Source: Niveibacterium umoris
GTDB lineage: Bacteria > Pseudomonadota > Gammaproteobacteria > Burkholderiales > Rhodocyclaceae
Reading direction: 5' to 3'
DNA length: 64,000 nucleotides
Assembly: GCF_014197015.1 (NCBI RefSeq)
Contig: NZ_JACIET010000001.1
Coordinates: forward strand, 620,001 to 684,000
Of the stretch, positions 1 through 9,297 are shown piece after piece. Below the pieces are notes generated by a model, which was given only the letters and a program-made list of their open reading frames with translations, ran no database searches and was not told the DNA's origin. The position numbers and the translations under genes are program-made. Position 1 is the first letter of the stretch. Each line of letters begins with the position of its first letter.

Positions 1-1128
1 CTGATCGTGGTGCTGTCGGTGATGAACGGCTTCCAGCGCGAGTTGCGTACCCGCATCCTGGGCGTCGCTGCACATGCGCAGGTCGTCGCCTACGAGGGTG
101 ACCTGCAGAACTGGCAAGAGGCGGCGAAGATCGCGGCGGCTTACCCCGGTGTCAAGGCGGTTGCGCCCTTCGTACAGCAGCAGGGCATGCTGTCGCTGGG
201 GGAATCGGTACGCGGCACGCTGGTACGTGGCGTGCTGCCTGACGCGGAAGACCGCGTCGCGGACTTTGCCAAGAACATGAAGGCCGGGAAGCTGACCGAT
301 CTGAAACCCGGCGAGTTCGGCATCATCCTCGGCGCGGAACTGGCCAAGGCAATGGGCGTGATGCCCGGCGAGAAGGTGACGCTGATTGCGCCGACCGGGC
401 TGGTGACGCCGGCCGCGATCCTGCCGCGGCTCAAGCAGTTCACGGTGGTCGGCGTGTTCGAGGTCGGCATGTACGAGTACGACGTCGGGCTTGCGCTGAT
501 CCACATGCAAGATGCGCAGACGCTTTACCGGATGGGCGAAGGCGTTTCCGGCGTCCGGCTCGCGCTCAATGACCTGTATGCCGCGCCGGCCGTGGCGCGC
601 GGCCTGCTGAGCAAGCTTGATCCGAGCATCGGCGTGTCGGACTGGACGCGCAGCCATGCCAACTTCTTCCGCGCGGTGCAGATCGAGAAGAACGTGATGT
701 TCATCATCCTCTCGCTGATCGTTGCAGTGGCGGCGTTCAATATCGTCTCGACGCTGGTCATGGCGGTGCAGGACAAGCAGGCGGATATTGCGATCCTGCG
801 CACGCTCGGCGCGTCACCCAAGTCGATCATGACGATCTTCGTCATCCAGGGCGCAATCATGGGCTTGATCGGGCTGGGCATCGGCGTCACCGGCGGCGTG
901 CTGCTGGCGCTCAACGTGGGTGTGGTGGTGCCGGCCATCGAGCATGCCTTCGGCGTGCAGTTCCTCGCCAAGGATGTCTATTTCATTTCCGAGTTGCCCT
1001 CGCAATTGCTGTGGAGCGATGTGATCACGATTACCGTGCTGGCCTTCTCGGTCACGCTGTTTGCGACGCTGTACCCGAGCTGGCGTGCGGCGCGGACCAA
1101 TCCTGCGGAGGCGCTGCGCTATGAGTGA
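1..1128 (+). CDS. lolC: Lipoprotein-releasing ABC transporter, LolC/LolE family permease (5' partial)
   Basis: Inner-membrane subunit of the Lol system, which extracts outer-membrane-destined lipoproteins and hands them to LolA. The reading frame is open at the left edge. It begins inside the first membrane segment ([20 protein letters not shown], a family hallmark), so roughly 40 N-terminal residues are missing. A periplasmic domain of about 200 residues follows. Three C-terminal membrane segments then appear, the first around [20 protein letters not shown], in the FtsX/MacB-like fold, and the protein ends in the usual PAEALRYE tail. The stop overlaps the lolD start by 8 bases, so the two are translationally coupled. 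Many Betaproteobacteria have one hybrid LolC/E gene, so lolC versus lolE is not decided here. Confidence 0.93.
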   Translation: MIVVLSVMNGFQRELRTRILGVAAHAQVVAYEGDLQNWQEAAKIAAAYPGVKAVAPFVQQQGMLSLGESVRGTLVRGVLPDAEDRVADFAKNMKAGKLTDLKPGEFGIILGAELAKAMGVMPGEKVTLIAPTGLVTPAAILPRLKQFTVVGVFEVGMYEYDVGLALIHMQDAQTLYRMGEGVSGVRLALNDLYAAPAVARGLLSKLDPSIGVSDWTRSHANFFRAVQIEKNVMFIILSLIVAVAAFNIVSTLVMAVQDKQADIAILRTLGASPKSIMTIFVIQGAIMGLIGLGIGVTGGVLLALNVGVVVPAIEHAFGVQFLAKDVYFISELPSQLLWSDVITITVLAFSVTLFATLYPSWRAARTNPAEALRYE

Positions 1129-1804
1129 TCAGGAAGTGCTCGCCTGTACGGGGCTTGGGCGCCAGTACGGCGACGGCCCCGGCGCGGTCGTGGTGCTCGA
1201 TGGCGTCGCGCTGAGCGTGGCGCGTGGCGAAAGCGTGGCGATCGTCGGCGCATCGGGTTCCGGCAAGAGCACGCTGCTGCATCTGCTTGGCGGACTCGAT
1301 CGTCCGACATCGGGGGCCGTGCGCCTGCTTGGCCGTGACTTCTCGACCCTGTCTGAATCCGAACGCGGTCACCTGCGCAATGCCTCGCTCGGCTTCGTTT
1401 ACCAGTTCCACCACCTGTTGCCGGAATTCTCCGCGCAGGAGAACGTGGCCATGCCCTTGCTGATCCGCCGCATGCCGCGCGCTCAAGCACTGGAGAAGGC
1501 CGCGGCGCTGCTCGAATCGGTTGGTCTTGGGCACCGGCTGACCCATTCGCCGGGCGAATTGTCAGGCGGCGAGCGTCAGCGCGCCGCGATCGCGCGTGCG
1601 CTGGTGACCGAGCCTGCCTGCCTGCTGGCCGATGAGCCGACGGGCAACCTGGATCGCCACACCGCAGAGACCGTGTTTGACGTGATGCTCGCGCTGCGCC
1701 AGCGCATCGGCACCGCAGTGGTCATCGTTACCCATGATCCGGGGCTGGCCGCGCGCGCCGATCGCCGCCTGCAACTGAAGGACGGCGTACTGAGCGACGC
1801 CTGA
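1121..1804 (+). CDS. lolD: Lipoprotein-releasing system ATP-binding protein LolD
   Basis: ATPase of the LolCDE complex, 227 residues, the usual length. Walker [10 protein letters not shown] is at about residues 43-51, the ABC signature LSGGERQR at 147-154, and Walker B with DEPTGNLD at about 168-178. The His of the switch region lies in VTHDP. I chose the ATG at 1121, which overlaps the lolC/E stop, because it gives the normal LolD N-terminus; a longer in-frame start upstream would lie entirely in lolC/E. Only 20 bases separate its stop from the convergent channel gene. Confidence 0.95.
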   Translation: MSDQEVLACTGLGRQYGDGPGAVVVLDGVALSVARGESVAIVGASGSGKSTLLHLLGGLDRPTSGAVRLLGRDFSTLSESERGHLRNASLGFVYQFHHLLPEFSAQENVAMPLLIRRMPRAQALEKAAALLESVGLGHRLTHSPGELSGGERQRAAIARALVTEPACLLADEPTGNLDRHTAETVFDVMLALRQRIGTAVVIVTHDPGLAARADRRLQLKDGVLSDA

Positions 1805-1824
1805 CCAGCGATCGCCGCAGCCAT

Positions 1825-2937
1825 TCAGGACAGCGGCGGTTGCTGCAATAGCAGGTCTTCCAGTTCGCGGCGACCGGAGGGCGTGCACATCGCGATCAGC
1901 GTGTCCTCTGGCATCAGCACCGCGTCGTCCTGCGGGTTGAAGAGCCAGTCGTTCTGGCCGCGGATCGCGAGCAGCACGTAGTGCGGGCTGCGGGTGCGCA
2001 GGCGCTCCAGCGGGCGCGGTTCAAACTGCTCCGGCACCTTCACTTCCTCGACGCGCAAGCGGTGTTCCGAGCGCAGCATTTCGTCGAGGAAAGACACCAC
2101 GTGTGGCCGGATCATCGCGGCAACGATGCGCACGCCGCCGGTGAAGTCTGGCGACACGACTTCGTTCGCGCCGGCCTTCTTCAGTTTGGCGATGTTGCGC
2201 GGCTCGTGGCAGCGCGCCACGATGCGGATGCGCGGGTTGATCTGCCTCGCAGTCACCGTGATCATCAGGTTGAGACTGTCGTCCCCGGTCACCGCGAAGA
2301 TGCCCTTGGCGCGTTCGAGCTGCGCTGCGACCAACACATCGTCGTCCGACGCATCGCCATGCAGGTAGAGCAGGGTGTCGTCGCGTTCCTTGCGTTCTTC
2401 CAGCGTGTGCAGATCCTGGTCGATGGCGGCGAAGGCCCGGCCGGTCATTTCAAGCTCGGCCGCCACGTTCTGACCGACCCGTCCGAAACCGCACACGATG
2501 TAATGGTTGCTCATGTTGCCGATCGTGCGTTGCATGCGTTTTCTCCTCAGTGCTGCGTTGAGGTCCACTTCCAGCAGGAAGACGGTCAGGGTGGAAAACA
2601 GGAACCAGATCGTGGCCAGCCCGGCGACCCCGATGGCCATCGCGAAGACACGCCCGCCCGGGCTGTGGCTCAAGTCGATGATCTCGCCGAACCCGATCGT
2701 CGACACGATGATGAAGGTCATGTACACCGCGTCGAGCCAGCTGTGTTCCGGCCCGCTGATCGCATGGAAGCCGAGGGTGCCGATCAGCATTACCCCGAGC
2801 AGCGCGCCGCCGCCCCATACGGCCTTCGCGGAGAGCCGCAGGGAGGTGCGCGACAGCGCATGGGCCACCGCCAACGTTGTGTGATGCTTGTGTTTGCGGC
2901 GACGAACCAGCGCGTGGATCGGGTTGGGCAGACGCAT
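1825..2937 (-). CDS. Two-TM potassium channel with RCK/TrkA domains
   Basis: Probable K+ channel or K+-efflux protein of 370 residues. A basic N-terminus is followed by TM1 (about 40-60), a pore helix with the filter sequence TIGFGE (80-85), TM2 (about 97-122), and then a cytosolic TrkA-N/RCK Rossmann domain starting GFGRVG (150-155). A TrkA-C-like domain closes the protein. The architecture resembles MthK/Kch-type channels gated by ligands bound to the RCK ring. The filter differs from the canonical TVGYGD, which may alter ion selectivity. It stands alone and converges on lolD. Ion specificity is inferred from family only. Confidence 0.85.
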   Translation of the reverse strand: MRLPNPIHALVRRRKHKHHTTLAVAHALSRTSLRLSAKAVWGGGALLGVMLIGTLGFHAISGPEHSWLDAVYMTFIIVSTIGFGEIIDLSHSPGGRVFAMAIGVAGLATIWFLFSTLTVFLLEVDLNAALRRKRMQRTIGNMSNHYIVCGFGRVGQNVAAELEMTGRAFAAIDQDLHTLEERKERDDTLLYLHGDASDDDVLVAAQLERAKGIFAVTGDDSLNLMITVTARQINPRIRIVARCHEPRNIAKLKKAGANEVVSPDFTGGVRIVAAMIRPHVVSFLDEMLRSEHRLRVEEVKVPEQFEPRPLERLRTRSPHYVLLAIRGQNDWLFNPQDDAVLMPEDTLIAMCTPSGRRELEDLLLQQPPLS

Positions 2938-3104
2938 GGTCGGATCGCGAAGGGTTCAAGCCCTTCGTAACACGGGCTGGGCGGAGCGATTCCGACTCAG
3001 ATCAAGCAGGGCGATGGACGCTGACGCGCGAGACACCACCTGTTGCGGGCAGGGGACAGTTGCCCCGTGCCCCCTGCATCCCTTGTGGCGTGCCAGCCGG
3101 CGTT

Positions 3105-3986
3105 TCAGAGCCCGAGCGCAGTGAGCTCGATGCGGCCCTCACGCATCGGCGGGCACCAGAAGTAGGCGCCGGTGACTGGCCGGGTGAATGAGAAGAGGGC
3201 GTCGACAACGCCATCCTCGGCGCCGCTCATGCGTCGCAGCTGCGCTTCGAACGCGCCGAACGAGGCGCCGAAGGCGACGAAGTGCAGACCCGCGCGTTCG
3301 CCTTCGATCCAGGGCATCGAACGACGCAGCACGAAGGCCTCCGGAGCGAAGGATTCCTGTGCGGTGCGTTTTACATGCGCCGACGGCGGCGCATCGTCGA
3401 TCTCCTCGTTGCTCTCGCGTTCACGCCCGATGGCGAGATCCTGCTGGCGCGGCCGCATCGCCTCGAAAGCGGAGAAATCGTGCAACCACTGCTGCACCGC
3501 GACGAAGCTGGACCCCGCCAGCGCGCCGGCCGATTTCGCGACGATCGCTGCGCTGACCGCCGCATCGTCCTGCGGATTCTCGGTGCCATCCTCATAACCG
3601 GTGAGATCGCGCCCTGATCCATGCACGAAGGCATCCGCGACATGGGCAAGCGCGAAGGCGGGAGCGAGCAGTTGTTCGAGCGTGCGGCCGCGCAGCATCA
3701 GTTCGCCGCGGTCTTCTCCGCGCAACCACAGCCACAGGTCAGCCGGCGTCGAGGGGATGTCGACACGCGCGCCGGCAATCGCAGGCATCGCGTGCAGACC
3801 GTCGATCGAACGGCCAAGCGCTGCGGCCAGCGGTGCGCCGACGCCAAGCACGATCCGCTCTCCATCGACATGGCGAGCGAGCGCACGCAGCGCGTCACCA
3901 AGCTCGGCGCCCGGCCGCGCGACCAGACTCAGGAACCGGGCGGCTTTGGGCAAGGGCGAGAGGATGCCAGGTTGAGGCGTGAGCAT
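3105..3986 (-). CDS. Dyp-type heme peroxidase
   Basis: Dye-decolorizing-type peroxidase of 293 residues, close in length to YfeX-type DyPs. The distal motif GYEDGTENP (about 130-138) supplies the catalytic Asp of the family GXXDG signature. His203 in SAHVKR is the likely proximal heme ligand, and a conserved Arg lies near 220. No signal peptide is visible, so it is probably cytoplasmic. The start at 3986 is preceded by AAGGAG at good spacing; a longer in-frame start at 4034 lacks this. It lies 93 bases downstream of, and on the same strand as, a TonB-dependent receptor, which suggests a heme or iron context. The physiological substrate is unknown. Confidence 0.9.
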   Translation of the reverse strand: MLTPQPGILSPLPKAARFLSLVARPGAELGDALRALARHVDGERIVLGVGAPLAAALGRSIDGLHAMPAIAGARVDIPSTPADLWLWLRGEDRGELMLRGRTLEQLLAPAFALAHVADAFVHGSGRDLTGYEDGTENPQDDAAVSAAIVAKSAGALAGSSFVAVQQWLHDFSAFEAMRPRQQDLAIGRERESNEEIDDAPPSAHVKRTAQESFAPEAFVLRRSMPWIEGERAGLHFVAFGASFGAFEAQLRRMSGAEDGVVDALFSFTRPVTGAYFWCPPMREGRIELTALGL

Positions 3987-4079
3987 GGGGCGATCTCCTT
4001 GATGGTCGGAGTGTATCGACCGAGATGATCGCAAGACGCGCGCCTTCCTGCCAGCGCTTAAATCAAGTGCGTGCTTCGT

Positions 4080-6434
4080 TCAGAAGTGGACTTCCAGCCG
4101 CGCGGAGTAGTTGGCGAATGTGCGCGCGATGCTCTGTTCCTGGTGCAGTTCGGTCGAGGTGGTGAAACCGGTGGCCGTCAGGTAGTCCGCTTGCAACAGG
4201 TTCGATGCGGAGAGCCGCAACTGGAGATCCGGGTTGAAGCGCCACAGGCCGTACACGTCGTAGACGCGCTTGAGCCCCTGGTCATAGGTCTGCGTTTCGG
4301 TCTGCTGCACGGTGTAGGAGGGTGTCCAGTTCATGTTGCCGCCGACGGTGAGCGGCACGCTGCGGAAGCGGTAATCGAGGCCTACGTTGGCGGTGCTCTT
4401 GGGTTGCTGATCGAGGCGGTTGTTCGGGCCCGGCACGCTTTCGACGCTGGACCAGAAACGGCTCAGGTTGGCGCGAACATCCAGGGGCGGCGCCTCCGCA
4501 AACAGTTCCGAGAGGCGGAACTTGGCTTCCAGTTCGATCCCGCGGGTCACCGCCTTGCCAATGTTCTGCGGCGTGCTGACCCAGCGTGGTACCGGCGACC
4601 AGTCGACGCTCTGCAGCGAAGTGACGTTGCGGATCAGCTTGTCGATATTGCGTTGGAAGGCGCTGACGCTGAACAGGCCGCCGTTATCGAGGTAATGCTC
4701 GAAAGCAAGGTCGAGTCCCCAGGCGAGTTCGGGCTCCAGATTCGGGTTACCGGCGGAGTCGGGGTTGGTGGGCGTGTTCGGCCCGCCGGCAGGGTAACCG
4801 GATGCGAGGGTGGGGCGGGGGACGAGCTGCGCGAGGGTTGGCGACTTGAAGCTGCGGGTGATGCCCAGACGCGCCTGGTCCTTGCTCTCTTCACTGAACT
4901 TCCAGACGCTGTGGAAGAGCGGGCTCAGCACCGACGCGCTGTTGTCGGCCGTGCCCGAGAGCCATTGGCTGTGCGTCTTTAGGGCTTCCCAGCGCAGGCC
5001 GGCGTACATTGACCATAGCGGGGAAATCTCCCATTCGTCCTGCGCGTAGCCGGCCCATCGGGTCGTGCGGGCCTGTACCGAGTCGCCGTATTGCGCCAGT
5101 TGCGGTACGCCATCCTGAATCGTCCTAGCCGATTCGTCACGGCGGCCGCCCTCCAGTTCGAGGCCCGCCGACAGGCTGTGGCCGTCGCCGAGGAAGCGTG
5201 AATACTTGCCGGCCGCACTCAGCGACGAATCCCGGATGCCGATGCTGTTCCAGTTGTCGTGGATCTGCGTGCCAGTGGCGTCGAACTCCTTGCGGGCGGT
5301 GTCGCTGGTATTGCTCGCGATGCCGCCGTTGGCGCGCAGTTCGAGCCGGCTGGCACTGTCGAGTTTATGCCGCCAGTTGCCCATCACCCGCAGCATGGTG
5401 TTGTTCGATTGTGTCTGCCAGCTTGCATCGGCGTAGGGCGGCGGTGCCGCACCCAGCGTTTGCGCGAGGTGGCTGTCGCCGTGGTTCGTGCTGACAGAAT
5501 GCATCAGAAAGGGCTGCACGAAGAGGTTGTCGCCGCCTTCGAGTTTCCAGTTCAGCCGGGCGCTCAGATGCACGCCCTCGCCGGTGGTGTCGCTATGCGT
5601 GGTTTCGATTTGCCGCAGCGTCGGCGCGCCTGTAGCCCGGTTGCTGACGGTTGTCAGCGTCGTCGATTCATTGCCTTGATCGCGTTGATAGACGTTGGCG
5701 TTGATGCCGTAGCTGAGGTTGCCCGATGTGTCGTTGTGCTGCATCGAGATCGAAGGCTGGAAATGGCCGTTCTCCCACGCGAGGGTCGGTCGCACGTCGC
5801 TGAGCTTCTTCACGAAGTCTTCGCGCAGCACGATGTTGATCGTGCCGGCGATGGCGCGTGCGCTGTGCTCGGCGACGGGCGCACGCATGACCTCGATGCG
5901 TTCGACCTGCTCGGGCGCCAGTGAATCGAGCGAAAACCCGCGCGGCGCCGGCTCGCCGTTGAGCAGGATCAGCGTGTAGCCATTGCCCAGCCCGCGCATG
6001 CGGATCTCGCCGCCGCGCCCGGGGGTGCCGCCAACCGTGATGCCGGGCAGTCGCTTGAGCACATCGCCGAGCGACGTGTCGCCGTGGCGGTCGAGTTCCT
6101 CGCGCCCGAACACCATCTTGGCGGCGGTCGAGTCGCGGCGTGCATCGGTGTCGGTCGCTTTCTTGCCCGTGACCACGATTGTCTCGATCTTGGCCTTGTC
6201 GTCCTGGCGAGCGGCAGGCGATTTGCCGCCGTGGTTTGATGCCTTCACTGCGGGATTGGCGTCGGGATTCTTCAGTTCACCGTTCGTCGGCGAGACGTCC
6301 CCCAATCGGACGACGTGCTCGGCGCGATTGCCGGCAGGGGTGGGCAATTCGGCTGCGCTATCGGAAGCGTGGGCGATACGGATACTGGCGGCGAACAAAA
6401 AGGCAATCGACAAGGCGCGGGCGTAAAGGTGCAT
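4080..6434 (-). CDS. TonB-dependent outer membrane receptor
   Basis: Outer-membrane active transporter of 784 residues. A signal peptide ends near AHA (residue 23). A linker of about 60 residues leads to a TonB-box-like ETIVVTG (84-90). The plug domain follows, containing DVLKRLPGITVGG and MRGLGNGYTLILLNGEPAPR, then a beta-barrel that ends in the typical terminal Phe (RLEVHF). The barrel resembles siderophore-type receptors, with NPNLEPE in an extracellular-loop region. No STN signalling domain is present, so it is a transporter only and not a transducer. No clear Fur box was found in the 160 bases upstream. The substrate is not determinable; iron-siderophore or heme is the usual possibility, given the adjacent DyP peroxidase. 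Confidence 0.9.
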   Translation of the reverse strand: MHLYARALSIAFLFAASIRIAHASDSAAELPTPAGNRAEHVVRLGDVSPTNGELKNPDANPAVKASNHGGKSPAARQDDKAKIETIVVTGKKATDTDARRDSTAAKMVFGREELDRHGDTSLGDVLKRLPGITVGGTPGRGGEIRMRGLGNGYTLILLNGEPAPRGFSLDSLAPEQVERIEVMRAPVAEHSARAIAGTINIVLREDFVKKLSDVRPTLAWENGHFQPSISMQHNDTSGNLSYGINANVYQRDQGNESTTLTTVSNRATGAPTLRQIETTHSDTTGEGVHLSARLNWKLEGGDNLFVQPFLMHSVSTNHGDSHLAQTLGAAPPPYADASWQTQSNNTMLRVMGNWRHKLDSASRLELRANGGIASNTSDTARKEFDATGTQIHDNWNSIGIRDSSLSAAGKYSRFLGDGHSLSAGLELEGGRRDESARTIQDGVPQLAQYGDSVQARTTRWAGYAQDEWEISPLWSMYAGLRWEALKTHSQWLSGTADNSASVLSPLFHSVWKFSEESKDQARLGITRSFKSPTLAQLVPRPTLASGYPAGGPNTPTNPDSAGNPNLEPELAWGLDLAFEHYLDNGGLFSVSAFQRNIDKLIRNVTSLQSVDWSPVPRWVSTPQNIGKAVTRGIELEAKFRLSELFAEAPPLDVRANLSRFWSSVESVPGPNNRLDQQPKSTANVGLDYRFRSVPLTVGGNMNWTPSYTVQQTETQTYDQGLKRVYDVYGLWRFNPDLQLRLSASNLLQADYLTATGFTTSTELHQEQSIARTFANYSARLEVHF

Positions 6435-6594
6435 GAGTGATGCTGCGCTGCGGTGGAGAAAGGGGCGAAGTAGACCACAAGCTTGGGGCTGCTGTCGGTC
6501 GCTCCCGTAATTGATTCCAGTGGATGGGCGTGGCGGAGCGACATGTGCGCGCTGCCGCGATCAGGTATCGCGAAAAGGTGAGGATGAGGCGCGC

Positions 6595-7269
6595 TTACCG
6601 GACGGTGTAGCCGCGGCCATCAAGACAGGCTTCCATCGCGCGTCGGTAATCGGCACGGGTGGTGCCGCGCGACTGGGCTTCGCTGCCGCCCTGGGGGCGC
6701 GTCGGATCGAAACCGGTCTCACCGACCGACCATTCATGGCAGGTGAAACGATCATCGTCCTGCCGCTCTTTGGTTTGGCCCTTGCGCGGGTAAATGTAGA
6801 GCCGGTCAGAGGCTTGCGCGGCGCTTGGGCGCGCACCGGCAGCGGGCAGATCGGGCGGGGCGGTGACGAGGTAGCCGGGCCCGGAGGGGTTGGCAACGTA
6901 ATAGACGTCATTCGCGATGTAGTAGGTGGTGCTGCCGTACGAGCGCACCACATAGCTGGGCGGCAATAGCGGCACTGAAACGCCGATCGGCGGCGCAACG
7001 ACGACGAAGCGCGGTCCCCAGGGGCGATACCAGATGCCTGTGGAGAAGTAGTAGCTCACGCCTGCGTAAGGAACTACAAAGGGCTGCACCGGCAGCACGC
7101 TGACTTCCAGACCGATTCGCGGGTAGTAGAGGGGCGAACCATAGTGCGGCCCCCAATAGCCGGAGTGGTGGTCGTGACCATGATCGGCCACGGCCAAGCC
7201 CCCTACCATCGGCATCAGTGCCAGCAGGAGCAGAGCGAAACGGCGGATGTTGGTTTGGGTTGGTGTCAT
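6595..7269 (-). CDS. Secreted DUF6515-like protein
   Basis: Exported protein of 224 residues and unknown function. The N-terminal signal sequence (about residues 10-29) ends near LAVADHG and is followed by a His/Gly/Tyr-rich stretch. The central region shows the DUF6515-like pattern of VVAPPIG, LPPSYVVR and TTYYIANDVYYV, ending GPGYLVTAPPD. The C-terminal quarter contains CHEWSVGETGFDPTRPQ and YRRAMEACLDGRGYTVR, closely matching the end of the neighbouring upstream gene. The start at 7269 puts the Met directly before a signal-peptide-like N-terminus; the ribosome site is weak. The preceding gene ends 20 bases upstream, so the pair is probably one operon. Confidence 0.75.
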   Translation of the reverse strand: MTPTQTNIRRFALLLLALMPMVGGLAVADHGHDHHSGYWGPHYGSPLYYPRIGLEVSVLPVQPFVVPYAGVSYYFSTGIWYRPWGPRFVVVAPPIGVSVPLLPPSYVVRSYGSTTYYIANDVYYVANPSGPGYLVTAPPDLPAAGARPSAAQASDRLYIYPRKGQTKERQDDDRFTCHEWSVGETGFDPTRPQGGSEAQSRGTTRADYRRAMEACLDGRGYTVR

Positions 7270-7289
7270 GGTGTTTCGCGAACCATCGG

Positions 7290-7871
7290 TCAGCGGATCT
7301 CGTACGAACGGCCTTCCATGCACGCGGCGTAGGCGCGCCGGTATTCGGCAGCGTGCTGGCTCAGGCGGTTGTCGTAGCTCGCGAAGCGCGCGTTCTCGCG
7401 ATCCTCTATGCGTCGGGCTTCCTGCTGGCGCGCGGCATCTGACGCGGCGCCAGTCATCGCGCCGATAACCGCGCCGACGGCAGCACCGCCCGCCGCGTTG
7501 CGCGGGTTTGAAACCATTGCACCGATGGCTGCGCCGGTAATCGCGAGCGCTGCGGTGTCGTATCCGGCTGGCGGCACCGGTTCGACGCGCACCATGCGCG
7601 GCGGCGGGTCTGCCGGCAGCCGACTGGGATCAAAGCCAGTCTGGTCAACAGCCCAGTTGTAGCACTCGTAATGATCCCGCCGTTGCCGCTCCGGGGTCTG
7701 GTTCGCCAGCGGAACGGCGCGGATCTCGATGTTGAGCGGCTGCGCAGGCGGCTGACGCTGTGGTGCGTATACCGGCGGCGCTGCCGGTGTCGCGCATCCG
7801 CCCAGCACTGCGACGACGCAGACCCGAATGCTGGCGGCGTCGAACCGTGTGTGCGGAAACAGCGTGCGCAT
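7290..7871 (-). CDS. Glycine-zipper lipoprotein
   Basis: Probable lipoprotein of 193 residues. The lipobox VLGGC places the lipidated Cys at residue 26. A proline-rich linker leads to the CYNWAVDQTGFDPSRLP motif. A glycine-zipper segment follows (GAAIGAMVSNPRNAAGGAAV, continuing GAVIGAMTG), then a helical region and the C-terminal YRRAYAACMEGRSYEIR. Glycine zippers of this type are found in outer-membrane-associated proteins of the OmpA/SlyB kind. The start at 7871 has GGAG seven bases upstream; in-frame Met codons further upstream lack a site. It shares the TGFDP and YRRA.AC..GR.Y motifs with the gene downstream, which suggests the motif region was duplicated. Function is unknown. Confidence 0.75.
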   Translation of the reverse strand: MRTLFPHTRFDAASIRVCVVAVLGGCATPAAPPVYAPQRQPPAQPLNIEIRAVPLANQTPERQRRDHYECYNWAVDQTGFDPSRLPADPPPRMVRVEPVPPAGYDTAALAITGAAIGAMVSNPRNAAGGAAVGAVIGAMTGAASDAARQQEARRIEDRENARFASYDNRLSQHAAEYRRAYAACMEGRSYEIR

Positions 7872-8084
7872 ATCTGACTCCAGCATGCCGTGCGTCGCGC
7901 TGCAGCGGGCGCGGCGCTGCGGTTCCATGCTTCAAGTATGGATCGGCGCGCGCAGGTTTGTTGCGGAAGTGGGTTTCAAAGTGTGAATCGCGCAACTGCC
8001 TGAGGCGCGGCGCCAGTCGCGGTGCTCGTGTCGACGCAAGGCTGGGGTCGAGTGGATTGCGCGCTGCTTCGTCGGCCGATGCGT

Positions 8085-8390
8085 TCAGCGGCGCGAACGC
8101 GCGGTGCCGGGATCTTCCGGTTCGGCTGATTCGACAGCCTGTGCCGCGAGGAGTGCGTTTTCGAACGGGCCCAGACGCCGTGCATCCGACCAGCCGAGCG
8201 GATAGCCGAACCAGGTGCCGTCGCGTTCCCGCGCCACGCCACCGTGGTCCAGATGCAGCCACCAGTGCCGATCCGCGCGGATCCACCGCGGCGGCATTTT
8301 CAGACGCGGCGGCGTGCCGGTGTCGACGGTCTCGGACGTCGGTGCCGGCATGACGGTTTCTGCGTCATGGGTGGGGGCTGCGCGTTTCAT
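8085..8390 (-). CDS. Hypothetical protein, 101 residues
   Basis: Small soluble protein with no recognised family. The N-terminal third is Pro/Thr-rich and low-complexity. The conserved-looking part is WIRADRHWWLHLDHGGVARE, then GTWFGYPLGWSDARRLGPFE and a short helix, a Trp-rich composition unlike random antisense translation in this GC-rich sequence. No signal peptide or membrane segment is seen. The start at 8390 follows an AT-richer stretch without a strong ribosome site. It is divergent from the DedA gene. Moderate confidence that it is real. Confidence 0.55.
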   Translation of the reverse strand: MKRAAPTHDAETVMPAPTSETVDTGTPPRLKMPPRWIRADRHWWLHLDHGGVARERDGTWFGYPLGWSDARRLGPFENALLAAQAVESAEPEDPGTARSRR

Positions 8391-8574
8391 GAGCGCAAAT
8401 TCTACTGCTTGCAGACGCCAGCACGGCAATGCAAGACACCAAGATTTGCAGTCTTGCCGGGATCGATATCCGGATTTGTGCATTGCGGCGAACGGGCGCG
8501 CGGACCGCTGTGCTACCCTGCGCGTCGCCGTTCCCAAGGGTGCGGCCGATCCCCCTGGTGTTCCCGGAGTCCGC

Positions 8575-9225
8575 ATGGAATTGCTCCTTCCCTTCATCGA
8601 TATCGTTCTGCATCTGGACAAGCACCTCGCGGTGATGGTCGGGCAGTACGGTCCCTGGATCTACGCGATCCTGTTCCTGATCGTGTTTTGCGAGACAGGT
8701 CTGGTGGTCACGCCTTTTCTGCCCGGCGATTCCCTGCTGTTCGTCGCTGGCGCGCTGGCGGCAACCGGTGGCATGGATATCGCGCTGCTCTCCGGTTCGC
8801 TGTTTTTGGCGGCTGTGCTTGGCGACAACTGCAATTACTGGATCGGGCGCGCGATCGGCCCGCGCGTGTTCCGCTGGGAGAACTCGCGGCTATTCAATCG
8901 CCGCGCCTTTGATTCGACCCACGCCTACTTTGAAAAGCATGGCGGCAAGACCATCATCATTGCGCGCTTCATGCCGCTGGCGCGCACGTTTGCCCCGTTT
9001 GTCGCCGGCGTGGCGCGCATGACCTACAGCCGCTTCCTGCCACTCGATCTGTTTGGCGGCGCCTTGTGGATCTTCTCGCTGACGCTGGCGGGTTACTGGT
9101 TCGGCAATATTGCGTGGGTCAAGGCGAACCTGAGTTTCGTCATTGTCGGCATCATCGTGCTGTCGCTGCTGCCGGCGATCGTCGCCTACGTCCGGAGCCG
9201 CGTCGCCAGTCGCGCTGCTGCCTGA
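8575..9225 (+). CDS. DedA family membrane protein
   Basis: Integral inner-membrane protein of the DedA/SNARE-associated (VTT) family, 216 residues. Family hallmarks are FCETGLVVTPFLPGDSLLF (about 38-56), GDNCNYWIGRAIG (about 83-95) and the ARFMPLARTFAPFVAGVARM block (about 128-147), with acidic and Arg residues known to be needed in DedA function. Members flip undecaprenyl phosphate or phospholipids and affect proton-motive force and envelope integrity. GGAG lies upstream of the ATG at 8575. A strong hairpin follows before purN, so it is probably monocistronic. Confidence 0.92.
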   Translation: MELLLPFIDIVLHLDKHLAVMVGQYGPWIYAILFLIVFCETGLVVTPFLPGDSLLFVAGALAATGGMDIALLSGSLFLAAVLGDNCNYWIGRAIGPRVFRWENSRLFNRRAFDSTHAYFEKHGGKTIIIARFMPLARTFAPFVAGVARMTYSRFLPLDLFGGALWIFSLTLAGYWFGNIAWVKANLSFVIVGIIVLSLLPAIVAYVRSRVASRAAA

Positions 9226-9257
9226 ATCCCTGGCCCGCGCAGCGGGTTAAACTGTAG

Positions 9258-9287
9258 GGCCGAGCGGGCTTCCCCGTTCGGCCTTTT
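9258..9287 (+). terminator. Rho-independent terminator after dedA
   Basis: An 11-bp stem (GGCCGAGCGGG with CCCGTTCGGCC, one G-U pair) and a 4-base loop are followed by TTTT. It lies between the DedA stop and the purN start only 10 bases further on, so it may also shape the purN leader. Confidence 0.75.
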
Positions 9288-9297
9288 CATTTCAGAC

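Noticed and set aside
3105-3150. Possible encapsulin-targeting tail on the DyP peroxidase
   Set aside because: The C-terminus ELTALGL lacks the usual targeting pattern and no encapsulin gene is adjacent.
6435-6594. Fur box upstream of the TonB-dependent receptor
   Set aside because: No stretch resembles the GATAAT repeat pattern.
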